A stretch of DNA of 64,000 nt from Cervus elaphus. Taxonomy: Eukaryota; Chordata; Mammalia; Artiodactyla; Cervidae. Positions 45,071-55,013 of this stretch are shown in pieces; within the stretch, counting starts at the first letter, position 1, and every line of letters starts with the position of its first letter. The notes under the pieces were generated by a model, which had not been told where the DNA came from, searched no databases, and saw only the letters and a program-made list of their open reading frames with translations. Made by a program: the position numbers and the translations under genes. The stretch is from positions 45,725,037-45,789,036 of the forward strand of contig NC_057825.1 in the NCBI RefSeq assembly GCF_910594005.1, in the 5' to 3' direction.

Positions 45071-45252
45071 AGAAAGTGAAAGTGAAAGTCACTTAGTCAT
45101 GACCGACTCTATACAGTCCATGGAATTCTCTAGGCCAGAATACTGGAATGGGTAGCCTTTCCCTTTTCTAGGGACTCTTTCCAACCCAGGGATTTAACCC
45201 AGGTATCCCGCGTTGCAGGCAGATTCTTTACCAGCTGAGCCACAAGGGAAGG
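45071..45252 (-). mobile_element. Bov-tA SINE, antisense
   Basis: Tail AGAAAGTGAAAGTGAAAGTCACTTAG, central block and head GAGCCACAAGGGAAGG. About 20 bp of the tail region (CTTTGC...CCATGGACTG) is deleted. Confidence 0.9.
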
Positions 45253-45551
45253 AACTGTCTATTCTCCCCTCATCCTGCTTTCCTACTTTCCTCTAATACA
45301 GCTAGCAGACATCATAGCAAAGGGATCTAAAAATTTTACTTAGAGATTTCTGTAAGCATACCAGAGCCAAATATGGAAGAGAAGATTTGAAGCTGAAATA
45401 TAATATAAATAGGTGGGTCATCTGTATACACTTTCACAAAATAAACCTGAAATCACCTTATTAGATATGGTCCTCTGAAGAGAATAATTGCATTTAAATA
45501 AAACAAATATATATCTGTGTACATTCATCTATATCATATATTAAATGTATA

Positions 45552-45774
45552 TGCGTGTGTGCTAAGTTGTTTCAGTCATGTCTGACTCTTTGCGTCCCTA
45601 TGGTCTGTAGCCCACCAGGCTGCTCCTTCCATGAGATTAGTCAGATAAGAATACTGGAGTTGGTTGCCATGCCCTCCTCCAGGGGATCTTCCTGACTCAA
45701 GGATCAAACCTGCATCTCTTACATCTCCTGTGTTGGCTGGCAGTTTCTTTACCACTAGTGCTACCTGGGAGGCC
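45552..45774 (-). mobile_element. Bov-tA SINE, antisense, with target duplication
   Basis: The 11-bp duplication TTAAATGTATA lies at 45541-45551 and 45775-45785. This variant has an extended middle (TCCTGACTCAAGGATCAAACC, CATCTCTTACATCTCCTG) like the one at 11816. Confidence 0.94.
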
Positions 45775-45807
45775 TTAAATGTATACACAGACATATATAT
45801 CCCACAT

Positions 45808-46440
45808 TCAAGGGCAGAGAAGCCCCAGAAAGATGGTAGGTGATGGTGACTGCATGGCACTGGGGAGACTTTGAGGAGAAACCCAACATCCAAGGGCAAA
45901 GAAGAAGCCTCAGCAAGATGGGAGGAGGAGCAAAATCATGTTTGGAATCAAACCCCATACCCGCCAGAGATGCTCAGAGGGCTCAAACATACCTTGTGTG
46001 CACCAGAGACCCCACAGAGACTGAGACAGAACTGTGTTTGAGTGTCTCCTGAGGAGGTACAGGTCAGCAGTGAACTGCTGCAGGGTCAGGGGCTCTGAGT
46101 GCAGTAGATCTGGGTATGGCATAAGCCCCCTTGTAGGAGGTCACCATTAACCCCACCATAGAGTCACCAGAACTTACACAGGACTGGGGAAACAGACTCT
46201 TGGAGGGCACAAACAAAACCTTGTGTCACCAGGATCCAGGAGAAAGGAACAGTGACCCCACAAGAGATTGACCAGACTTGCCCTTGAGGGTCTAAGAGTC
46301 TCTGGCAGAGGTGTGGGTTGGTGGTGGGGGTCGGTGGTGGCCTGCTGCAGGGTTGGGGGCACTGAGTGTAGCAGTGCATGCATGGGACCTTTTGAAGGAG
46401 GTCGCCATTATCTTCATTACCTCCACTAAAGTTTGGCCTC
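45808..46440 (+). repeat. BovB 5' UTR with two degenerate tandem modules
   Basis: Module 1 (about 45970-46155) and module 2 (about 46190-46435) share the order: AGGGC(T/A)CAAAC...ACCTTGTGTG, CCCCACA(G/A)GAGA, GTGTCTCC..., CTGCTGCAGGGT, CACTGAGTG, GGAGGTC(A/G)CCATTA. In addition CAAGGGCA(G/A)AGAAG...CAGCAAGATGG occurs twice at 45808-45836 and 45891-45921. 5' UTR promoter activity is plausible but inferred. Confidence 0.7.
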
Positions 46441-46979
46441 AGGGCAAATAACAGGGAGGGAACACAGTTCCATCCATCAACAGAAAATTGGATTAAAGAT
46501 TTCCTGAGCATGGCCCGCCCATCAGAACAAGACCCAGTTTCCCCCTCAGTCAGTCTCTCCCATCAGGAAGCTCCCATAAGCCTCTTATCCCTCTCCACCA
46601 GAGGACAGACTGAAAACCACAATCACAGAAAACTAACCAATCTGCTCACATGGACCACAGCCTTGTCTAACTCAATGAAACTATGAGCCATGCCATGTAG
46701 GGTTACCCAAGATGGACAGGTCATGGTGGAGAGTTCTGACAAAACGTGCTTAAGGGAATGGCAAACCACTTCAGTATTCTTGCCTTGGGAGCCCCATGAA
46801 CAGTATGAAAAGGCAAAAAGATAGGACACTGAAAGATAAACTTCCCAGGTTGGTAGGTGCCCAATATGCTACTGGAGATCAGTGGAGAAATAACTCCAGA
46901 AAGAAAGAAGAGATGGAGCCAAAACAAAAACAACACCCAGGTGTGGATGTGACTGGTGATGGAAGTAAATTCTGATGTT

Positions 46980-47479
46980 GAGAAGAACAATGTTGCATAG
47001 GAACCTGGAATGTTAGGTCCATGATCAAGGCAAATTGGAAGTGGTCAAATGGGAGATGGCAAGAGTGAACATCAACATTTTAGAAATCAGTGAACTAAAA
47101 TGGACTGGAATGGGTGAATTTAACAAGAATGACCATTATATCTACTACTATGGACATGAATCCCTTAGAAGAAATGTAGGAGCCATCATAGTCAACAAAA
47201 GAGTCTGAAATGCAATTTGGATGCAATCTCAAAAATGTAAGAATGATCTCTGTTCATTTCCAAGGCAAACCATTCAATATCACAGTAACCCAAGTCTATG
47301 CCCTGACCAGTAATGCTGCAGAAACTGAAGTTGAACAGCTCTATGAAGACCTACAAGACCTTTTAGAACTAACACCCAAAAGAGATGTCCTTTTCATTAC
47401 AGGGGACTGGAATGCAGAAGTAGGAAGTCAAGAGATAATTGGAGTAACAGGCAAATTTGGCCTTGGAATACTTATTTAA
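46980..47479 (+). pseudogene. BovB endonuclease remnant (5' part)
   Basis: Encodes ACCTGGAATGTTAGGTCC-type start, an ISE(L)KWTGMGEFN region around 47085-47125 and, in the frame 47210-47479, VTQVYALTSN and FITGDWNAEVGSQ. A stop separates the two halves near 47205. The frame ends at the internal deletion. Confidence 0.85.
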
Positions 47480-47493
47480 CTTATATGCAGAGT

Positions 47494-47698
47494 GAGTGAG
47501 TGAGTGAGTGAAAGTTACTCAGTTGTGTCCAACTCTTTGTGACCCCATGGACTATAGAGTCCATGGAATTCTCTAGGCAAGAATACTGGAGTGGGTAGCC
47601 CTTCCCTTCTCCAGAGGATCTTCCCAACCCAGGGTTCAAACTCAGGGTTCCCACATTGCAGATGGATTCTTTACCAGCTGAGCCACAAGGGAAACCCT
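47494..47698 (-). mobile_element. Bov-tA SINE (3' part of the composite)
   Basis: Plus strand: GTGAGTGAGTGAGTGAGTG tail, AAAGTTACTCAGTTGTGTCC, central block, head GAGCCACAAGGGAAACCC. Confidence 0.93.
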
Positions 47699-48020
47699 TA
47701 GTAAGTAACGTAAGTGTTAAAACTAGTATACAACTAAATCAAATAGAACTATTTTAAAGAAATAATTTGGAGGGTTAAGCAAACTATTACCTATTTTAGA
47801 CCTATATAACTAAAATAACCTTAGGTGTGCAATCACCTCTTTTAATGCAACATTGTACAAACCACATGAACACGATCTCAATCTACATGCCTTCTCTCTA
47901 TGGGTTTTCCTCCTTGACAAAGTTGAGAACACAAAGCATTCCCTACAATTGCTGCCAAATAACCCACTGAAGGTGTGCATATCTCACCTTAACTGATGGA
48001 TCCACTGGTTTTCACCCCAG
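47494..48020 (-). mobile_element. 527-bp composite retroinsert: Bov-tA SINE plus about 320 bp of unknown sequence
   Basis: A perfect 12-bp duplication, TATATGCAGAGT, flanks the whole block at 47482-47493 and 48021-48032. On the minus strand the block starts with about 322 bp of unrecognised sequence (48020-47699), continues into a complete SINE from its head (AGGGTTTCCCTTGTGGCTCAG) and ends with a (CACT)n-like tail at 47494-47511. No second duplication separates the two parts, so they appear to have inserted as one unit. Confidence 0.85.
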
Positions 48021-48892
48021 TATATGCAGAGTACATCATGAGAAGTGCCTGACTGGATGAAGTACAAGCTGTAATCAAGATCACCGGGAGAAATATCAAT
48101 AACCTCAGATATGAGGATGGGACCACACTTACAGCAGAAAGTGAAGAACTAAAGAGCCTCTTGATGAAGGTGAAAGAGGAGAGTGAAAAAGTTGGCTTAC
48201 AACTCAACATTCAGAAAACTAAGCTCATCGCATCTGGTCCCATCCCTTCATGGCAAATAGATGGGGGAAACAATGGAAACAGTGACAGACTTTTTTTTTT
48301 TTGGCTCCAAAATCACTGCAGATGGTTACTGCAGTCATGAAATTAAAAGACACTTGCTTTTGGAAGAAAAGCTATGACCATCCTAGACAGCACATTAAAA
48401 AGCAGAGACATTGCTTTGCCAACAAAGGTCTGTCTAGTCAAAGCTATGGCTTTTCCAGTAGTCATGTATGGATGTGAGAGTTAGACTATAAAGAAAGCTG
48501 AGCACCAAAGAATTGATGCTTTTGAACTGTGATGTTGGAGAAGACTCTTGAGAGTCCCTTGGAAGCAAGGAGATCCAACCAGTCCATCCTAAAGGAAATC
48601 AGTCCTGAATAATCATTGAAAGGACTGATGCTGAAGTTGAAACTCCAATACTTTGACCACCTGATGCGAAGACCTCACTCAGTAGAAAAGACCCTGATGC
48701 TGGGAAAGATTGAAGGTGGGAGGTGAAGGGGACGACAGAGGATGAGATGGTTGGATGGCATCACTGACTCAATGGACATGAGTTTGAATAAACTCTGGGA
48801 GTTGGTGATGGGCAGGGAGACCTTGTGTGGTACATTCCATGGGGTCACAAAAAGTCAGACATGACTGAATGACTAAACTGAACTGAACTTAA

Positions 48893-49540
48893 CACACAAG
48901 TTAAAATATATATTCATAGAATAGCTTTACTGAGAATTCACATCCAGGAAGAAGAAGGCTGATATAAAAACTGAATAATTAGCCTCCATTGCCATCTGGC
49001 AATAAGGGATAGTCTGAGGTTGTATGCTCCTAGCACTCATTTAATACATAATATTTTGCCTAATTATTGTTTGAAAATTGAAGACAAAAAATCTAATGAG
49101 TAAAGTGTTAACACAGTTGTAGGCACTTAACAAAGATTCATGTAACTGCATACTAATTTTGACTTTTTATACATAAAGCCTTGGAATATTTAGGGTCCTA
49201 TATTAGTCAATGTATGAATATTACATTTAAAACATTTTCCCCTGTCATTTTTATTTCCCATAATGTATCATTTTATTTATAATGTTAGAAGAATTTTTCC
49301 ATGAGTCATCCAGGGAAATGATCATTCCAAAGATCATTGTAACTGATTTTTATACTATTTTTATTTTGACAGGATATTATGCATGTGTCAACAAGGACAA
49401 AAGAGAATGTAACAAAGGGTAAAAACAAATGTTCAAGTATCATACTGTATCTAGAAACATACATACTTTTAGGATCATGAGTTTTTGTACAGAACTGAAA
49501 TTAAGAGTCTGTAAGAGAGTAGAATATGAAAATGAAAGGG
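48893..49540. other. AT-rich unique sequence
   Basis: No gene. An ATGATCATTCCAAAGATCAT imperfect palindrome lies at 49318-49337. Confidence 0.4.
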
Positions 49541-49559
49541 AACCACATTTTATTTCATT

Positions 49560-49740
49560 CTTTTTATCTGGCAAGTGTCCTGAATATGTGCTTTCCATTA
49601 ATCATTAAAGTAAGCTTTTGAGAGAAATATATTATTTTACCTTTGACAAGTAAGAAAATAATTTTAGAGGGCGGGATGAGAGGTGGAACGGCATAAGTAG
49701 GGTTGGGAATCCAGTCCAGTTTGACCTCACAGATAAAATT
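49560..49740 (+). mobile_element. MIR-like remnant
   Basis: Order of landmarks GTCCTGAATATGTGCTTTCCATTAATC, TTTACCTTTGACAAGTAAGAAAATAATTTTAGAGG and GGCATAAGTAGGGTTGGGAATCCAG resembles a diverged MIR (landmarks only). Confidence 0.4.
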
Positions 49741-49809
49741 CTCTCCTCATATGGATAGGATTCTAACTTTCATTTGGTGTTGGATTCGCTCCCTATTCAC
49801 TGATTAAAC

Positions 49810-50090
49810 ATAACTTTCAGAACCTACTATATTTTATAGGCACTGTGCTAGTAAAATGGAGGAAATGGCAACTCACTCCAGTGTTCTTGCCTGGAGAATC
49901 CCATAGACACAGGAACCTGGTGGGCTAGAGTCCATGGGGTCACAAAGAGTCAGACATGACTGAGCAACTAACACACTCACACACTGCTAGTAACTAGAGA
50001 TGCTGAAGACAGACAGTATTCCCAACAAAAAGAGCTCTGAGCCAGAAGACGTAGAAGAGACATGCAACCAGAGAAGCTCATCCCAGTGAG
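49810..50090 (+). mobile_element. L2/MIR-like remnant split by a SINE
   Basis: CCTACTATATTTTATAGGCACTGTGCTAG, then after the SINE CTAGTAACTAGAGATGCTGAAGACAGACAG, is the pattern of an L2/MIR 3' end (landmarks only). Confidence 0.45.
49855..49984 (+). mobile_element. 5'-truncated Bov-tA/BovA SINE, sense
   Basis: Lacks the tRNA-like head; starts at GGAGGAAATGGCAAC. The 9-bp duplication TGCTAGTAA lies at 49846-49854 and 49985-49993. The tail ends ACTAACACACTCACACAC. Confidence 0.85.
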
Positions 50091-50431
50091 ATAATTTCTA
50101 AGAGGGCCACTTGAATCCTGCAGAGGAGATAGAGGAAGCCTACTGTTTCTTTCGAGTTTGGGAAGACTTTCCGGAGGATGTGGTAGACATTTACAGTACA
50201 GCAGAGAGTTGTCTATTAAATACATAATGCTTCATGCCTGGTGCATTTCTAGAGGCAGCTGCAAGTTCTGACCATACGCCATACCATTCCCTTTTAAAGT
50301 TTGCAGGGATCCCTACATGGGAGTAACACAAATTTAAAGTTATGTATTTAATTTTTGGCATCTCATATCTCCCTTGGAGATTTCACAATTATCACTATAC
50401 TTAGTAATATCAAATATTTGAAGAAATCTTG
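50091..50431. other. Unassigned sequence
   Basis: The minus frame at 50225-49977 has no recognisable similarity. No repeat identified. Confidence 0.35.
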
Positions 50432-50486
50432 CTGTTGTGTTCAGTCACTCCCCTGTGTCCGGTTCTTTGAACCCCACGGAATGCTT
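50432..50486 (-). mobile_element. Short BovA/BovB tail remnant, antisense
   Basis: TGTTCAGTCACTCCCCTGTGTCC...TTTGAACCCCACGGAATG, a diverged version of the antisense BovA tail. Confidence 0.6.
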
Positions 50487-50619
50487 ATGTTTCCCTCTCA
50501 CTGTTGATCTGACAAAAAACTCTATTTACTCTAGTTTTGCCCTGATTCATTATTCAGCACTCAAAGACTTAGATAAACAGTGATATAAAATATGTAACAT
50601 ATATTAGATACTGAATAAA

Positions 50620-50814
50620 GGGATTTCCCGATGGCTCAGTAGATAAAGAATCCGCCTGCAATGCAGGAGACTCAGATTCAGCACCTGGGTCAGGAAGATC
50701 CCCTGGAGGAGGAAATGGCAACCTACTCCAGTATTCTTGCCTGGAAAATCCCATGGACAGAGGAGTCCCTAGGACTACAGTCCATAAAGTTGCAAAGAGT
50801 CAGACATGACTGAG
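50620..50814 (+). mobile_element. Bov-tA SINE, sense
   Basis: GGGATTTCCCGATGGCTCAG head, AAGAATCCGCCTGCAATGCAGG, tail CAGACATGACTGAGGTTACAT. Confidence 0.92.
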
Positions 50815-50950
50815 GTTACATAGCATACTATACCATAATAAGAAAATAGAAAATTTTACTAATGTCTTAAATGTTTTAGGATATCCTAGGATAAGCTATT
50901 TTATAGCATAATTATCTTATGTTATTTAACCTCAAATATGTCTCTAAATG

Positions 50951-50994
50951 GGGGCTTCCCTGGTGTCTCAGACATTAGAGTCTGCCTGCAATGC
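50951..50994 (+). mobile_element. tRNA-like head of a SINE only
   Basis: GGGGCTTCCCTGGTGTCTCAGACATTAGAG...CTGCAATGCA, 44 bp of a Bov-tA head with the rest missing. This is a 3'-truncated fragment, probably the remnant of a deletion. Confidence 0.7.
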
Positions 50995-51572
50995 ATTTTC
51001 CATTCGTGAACATCATCCCATGCTTCCAAACTCCAACCCACATTGAATTTCCTCATTTCTGAACGAGCCCTTCTCTCATGACTGTGCATCTTTTCTTTTT
51101 CACCTATGCTTTCCCTGCCTGGAATTCTCTTATTTTTCAAATTCATGAACCCTTCAAATATTACTTCTCGTGCTTTCTTCTTTAGTCACTCTTCTAGGTC
51201 AGCAAGTAAAGACATATATTTCTTGTTTTTTTTGTAAGGTTTCTGAAATGTATTTGTTTGTGTGAGTTCTGCTTACGTGTTCCCCAACAGCTCAGTGTTT
51301 TAAACAGGGTCACATTAACAACAGTATCTCCTATTTTCTTTATTCCCAAGTACTACTTCAGGAATTCCATATTATTCATGAACTCTTATTACTCTGATTT
51401 TCCTTAGTTACTTCACATGTGCCTCAACGAATAAAGCTGTTTAGCTAAACTATACTTAAAAATAATAAACTTCTATGACTTTTGTGATATTTTAGGATTG
51501 ATAGCAGAGGCAAAACTACTGTCAGCTTTCCTACCCTTACACAACTTGATCCACTGATATTTTCCATTTCTT
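50995..51572. other. Unassigned sequence
   Basis: TTTCCCTGCCTGGAATTCTCTTATTTTTC near 51110 is suggestive of old repeat material, but I cannot assign it. No gene. Confidence 0.35.
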
Positions 51573-51773
51573 AGTGTCAGTTGCTCAGCTGTGTCTGTCT
51601 CTTTGCAACTCCATGATTTGTAGCACACCAGGCTCCTCTGTCCATGGTCTTCTCCAGGCAAGAATACTGGAGTGGGTAGCCATTCCCTTCTCCAAGGGAT
51701 CTTTTAAACCAAGGGATAGAACCCAGGTCTCCTGCATTGCAGGCATATTCTTCACTGTCTAAGCCATGTACCA
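51573..51773 (-). mobile_element. Bov-tA SINE, antisense
   Basis: TGTCAGTTGCTCAGCTGTGTC tail, GGTCTTCTCCAGGCAAG, GATCTTTTAAACCAAGGGATAGAACCC, head with degraded end AAGCCATGTACCACC. Confidence 0.92.
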
Positions 51774-52030
51774 CCTCAGTTTCCAAGTAAATCTTTATCA
51801 GGTGGTCAGTATAAAAATATATCCTTAAGAGGTTAAAAGTAAGCTCACCAGATGGGGACTTAGGTTTACTAGTATATGTGTATCTAGGAAAATTTTCATG
51901 TCCATGCTCATTAAAAATCATCACTACACATTAACTGTTTGTTCACCAGTGTAGGTCTCTCTTTTCTGATTTAAGCTTTTTAGATACAAGAATAAGCCAG
52001 ATAAATATTTGTTAAAAGATAAGTTAAGGA
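51774..52030. other. Unassigned sequence
   Basis: AT-rich; no gene or recognised repeat. Confidence 0.35.
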
Positions 52031-52239
52031 TATAAGGCAAAAAGATATGACACTGAAAGATGAACTTCCCAGGTCATCTTTATGCTACTGGAGAAGAGCA
52101 AAGAAATAGCTCCAGAAGGAATGAAGAGTCTGAGCCAAAGTGGAAACAATGCCCAGTTGTGGATGTGTCTGTGGTGAAAGTAAAGTCCAAAGCTATAAAG
52201 AACAATATTGCATGCATAGGGCCCTGGAATGTTAGGTCC

Positions 52240-52910
52240 ATGACTCAAGGTAAATGGAAGTGGTCAAACAGGAGATGGCCAGAGTGAACATTGACATTTT
52301 AGCAATCAGTGAACTAAAAAGGACATAAATGAGTGAATTTAATTCAGGTGACCATTATATCTATCACTGCAGGCAAGAAGAAATGGAGTAGTCTCCATAG
52401 TCAACAAAAGAATCCGAAATGCAGTGCTTGGGTGCAATCTCAAAAATGAAAGAATGATCTCAGTTTATTTCCAAGGCAAACCATTCCATATCAGAGTAAT
52501 CCAAGTCTATGTCATAACCACTAATGCCGAAGAGGCTGAAGATGAACAGCTCTATGAAGCCCTACAAGACTTTCTAGAACCAACACCAGAAAAAGATGTC
52601 CTTTTCATCATAGGGGACTGGAATGCAAAAGCAGGAAGTCAAGAGATACATGGAGTAATAGGCAAGTTTGACCTTGGAGTACAAAATGAAGCAGGGCAAA
52701 GTGTAACAGCATTTTGCCAAGAGATCATACTGGTCATAGCAAACACCCTCTTCCAACAGTACAAGAGATGACACTACACATAATTATATTCTTTGCAGCC
52801 AAAGATGGAGAAGCTCTCTCTCTCTCTCTATATATATATAGACTATATAGTCAGTAAAAACAAGACCGGGAGCTGACTGTGGCTCAGATCATGAACTCCT
52901 TATTGCCAAA
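52240..52910 (+). pseudogene. BovB endonuclease pseudogene
   Basis: The frame 52424-52771 contains VIQVYVITTNAEEAE, FIIGDWNAKAGSQEIHG and AFCQEIILVIANTLFQQ. The upstream Glu motif is encoded as AISELKRT near 52300. The terminal SDHELL motif is encoded near 52885-52910 after the microsatellite, in another frame. Confidence 0.85.
52814..52840. repeat. (CT)n(TA)n microsatellite inside BovB
   Basis: CTCTCTCTCTCTCT followed by ATATATATATAT. It interrupts the endonuclease end, where other copies read AGCTCTATACAGTCAGC, which suggests expansion from that seed. Confidence 0.9.
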
Positions 52911-52922
52911 TATAGACTTACA

Positions 52923-54700
52923 TTGAAGAACATAGGGAAAACCATTAGGCCATTCAAGGATGACATATATCAAATCCTTTATGATTACACAGTGGAAGTG
53001 ACAAATAGATTCAAGGAATTAGATCTGAAAGACAGAGTGCCTGAAGAACTATGGATGGAGTTTCATAACATTGTACAGGAGGCAGTGATCAAAACCACAC
53101 CAAGAAAAGGAAATGCAACAAGGCAAAATGGCTGTCTGAAGAGGCCTTACAAATAGTCGAGAAAAGGAGAGAAACTAAAGGCAAAGGAGAAAAGGAAAGA
53201 TACAGTTTTTTGAATAAGGAATTCCAAGGAATAGCAAGGAGAGATAAGAAAGCCCTCCTCAGTGATCAATGCAAAGAAATAAAGGAAAGCAATAGAATGG
53301 GAAAAACTAGAGATCTCTTCAAGAAAAATAGAGATACCAAGGAAACAGTTCATACAAAGATGGGCACAATAAAGGACAGAAATGCTGTGGACCTAACAGA
53401 AGCAGAAGATATTAAGAAGAGGTGACAAGAACACACAGAAGAACTACACAAAAAAGATCCTTATGACTCAGATAACCATAATGGTGTGATCATTCACCTA
53501 GAATCAGACACCCTGGAGTGTGAAGTCAAGTGGATCTTAGAAGAAATCACTAGGAACAAAGCCAGTGGAGGTGATGGAATTTCAACTGAACAGTTTCAAA
53601 TCCTAAAAGATGATGCTGTGAAAGTGCTGTACTCAATATGCCAGCAAATTTGAAAAACTCAGCAGTGGCCACAGGACTGGAAAAGGTCAGTTTTCATTCC
53701 AATCACAAGGAGGGGCAATACCAAAGAATATTCACACTCCTGCACAATTGCACTCATTTCACATGCTAGCAAGGTAATGCTTAAAATCCTTCAATCTAGA
53801 CTTCAACTGTATGTGAATTATGAACTTCCAGATGTTCAAGCTGGATTTAGAAAAGGCAGAGGAACCAGAAATCAAATTGCCAACATCAATTGGATCATTG
53901 AAAAAGTGAGAGAGTTCCAGAAAAATATCTACTTCTGCTTCATTGACTATGCCAAAGCATTTGACTGTGTAGATCACAACAAACTATGGAAAATTCTTCA
54001 AGAGATGGGAACACCAGACCACCTGACCTGCCTCCTGAGAAACCTGTATGCAGGTCAAGAAGCAACAGTTAGAACTGGACATGGGACAATGGACTGGTTT
54101 CAAATTGAGAAAGGATTATGCCAAGGCTGTATATTGTCATCCTGCTTATTTAACTTATATGCAGAGTACATCATGCAAAATGCTGGGTTGGATGAAGCAC
54201 AAGGTGGAATCAAGATTGCCAGGAGAAATATCAATAACCTCAGATATGTAGATGACACCTCCCTTATGGCAGAAAGAGAAGAAGAACTGAAGAGCCTCTT
54301 GATTAAAGTGAAAGAAGAGAGTGAAAACTGGCTTAAAACTCAACATTCATAAAACTAATACATGACATCCAGTCCCATCACTTCGTGACAAATAGATGGG
54401 GAAAGAATGGAAACAGTGACAGAATTTATTTTCTTGGGCTCCAAAATCACCGAGGACTTTGATTACAGTCATGAAATTAAAAGACGCTTGCCCCTTGAAA
54501 GAAAACTGTGAAAAAACTACACAGCATATTAAAAAGCAGAGACATCACTTTGCAGACAAAAGTCCATATAATCAAAGCTATGGTTTTTTCAGTAGTCCTT
54601 TATGGATGTGAATGTTGGACAACAAAGAAGACTGAGCATCTAAGAACTGATGCTTTTGAACTGTGTTGGGGAAACTCTTGAGAGTCCCTTGGGCTGCAAG
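52923..54700 (+). pseudogene. BovB RT pseudogene with a long palm frame
   Basis: Linker pieces at 52923-53156 and 53210-53425. Fingers near 53530-53660 end in a stop. A 191-codon frame at 53777-54352 has motif A FIDYAKAFDCVDHNKLWK, motif B CQGCILSSCLFNLYAEYI and the loop RYVDDTSLMAERE. The loop is YVDD, as in the copy at 18180-21051. The frame stops early at NWLKTQHS. C-terminal sequence continues broken. Confidence 0.87.
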
Positions 54701-55013
54701 GAGATCAAACCAGTGAGTCCTAAAGGAAATCAACCTTCAACATTCATTGGAAGGACTGATGCTGAACCCGAAACTCCAATACTTTGGCCACCTGATGGGA
54801 AGAGTCTTGGAAAGACCCTGATGCTGGGAATGATTAAAACCAGAAGGATATGGGGATGATAGAGGATGAGATGATTGGATGACATCCCTGACTTAAAGGA
54901 CATGAGTTTGAGCAAGCTCTGGAGGACAGTGAAGGACAGGGAAGCCTGGTGTGCTGCAGTCCATGGAGTGGCAAATATTCGGACATGCACTAGTGACTGA
55001 ACAACAACAACAA

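Larger units (their letters stand above)
45800..48890 (+). mobile_element. BovB with preserved 5' UTR and deleted RT core
   Basis: The only copy here with a long 5' UTR (45800 to about 46980). The endonuclease start follows to 47470. Sequence then jumps from GGCCTTGGAATA to CTTATTTAACTTATATG, deleting about 1.46 kb compared with the copy at 30132-33457. The RT C-terminal part and the 3' end occupy 48021-48890. A 527-bp retroinsert sits at 47494-48020. Confidence 0.93.
52031..55013 (+). mobile_element. BovB, 3.0 kb sense copy
   Basis: Starts in the late 5' UTR (AAGGCAAAAAGATATGACACTG) and ends GTGACTGAACAACAACAACAAAG. Colinear with the copy at 30132-33457 apart from a microsatellite at 52814-52840 that replaces about 60 bp of the usual sequence. 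The tail is the ACAACA type, not the ACTGAA type. Confidence 0.95.
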
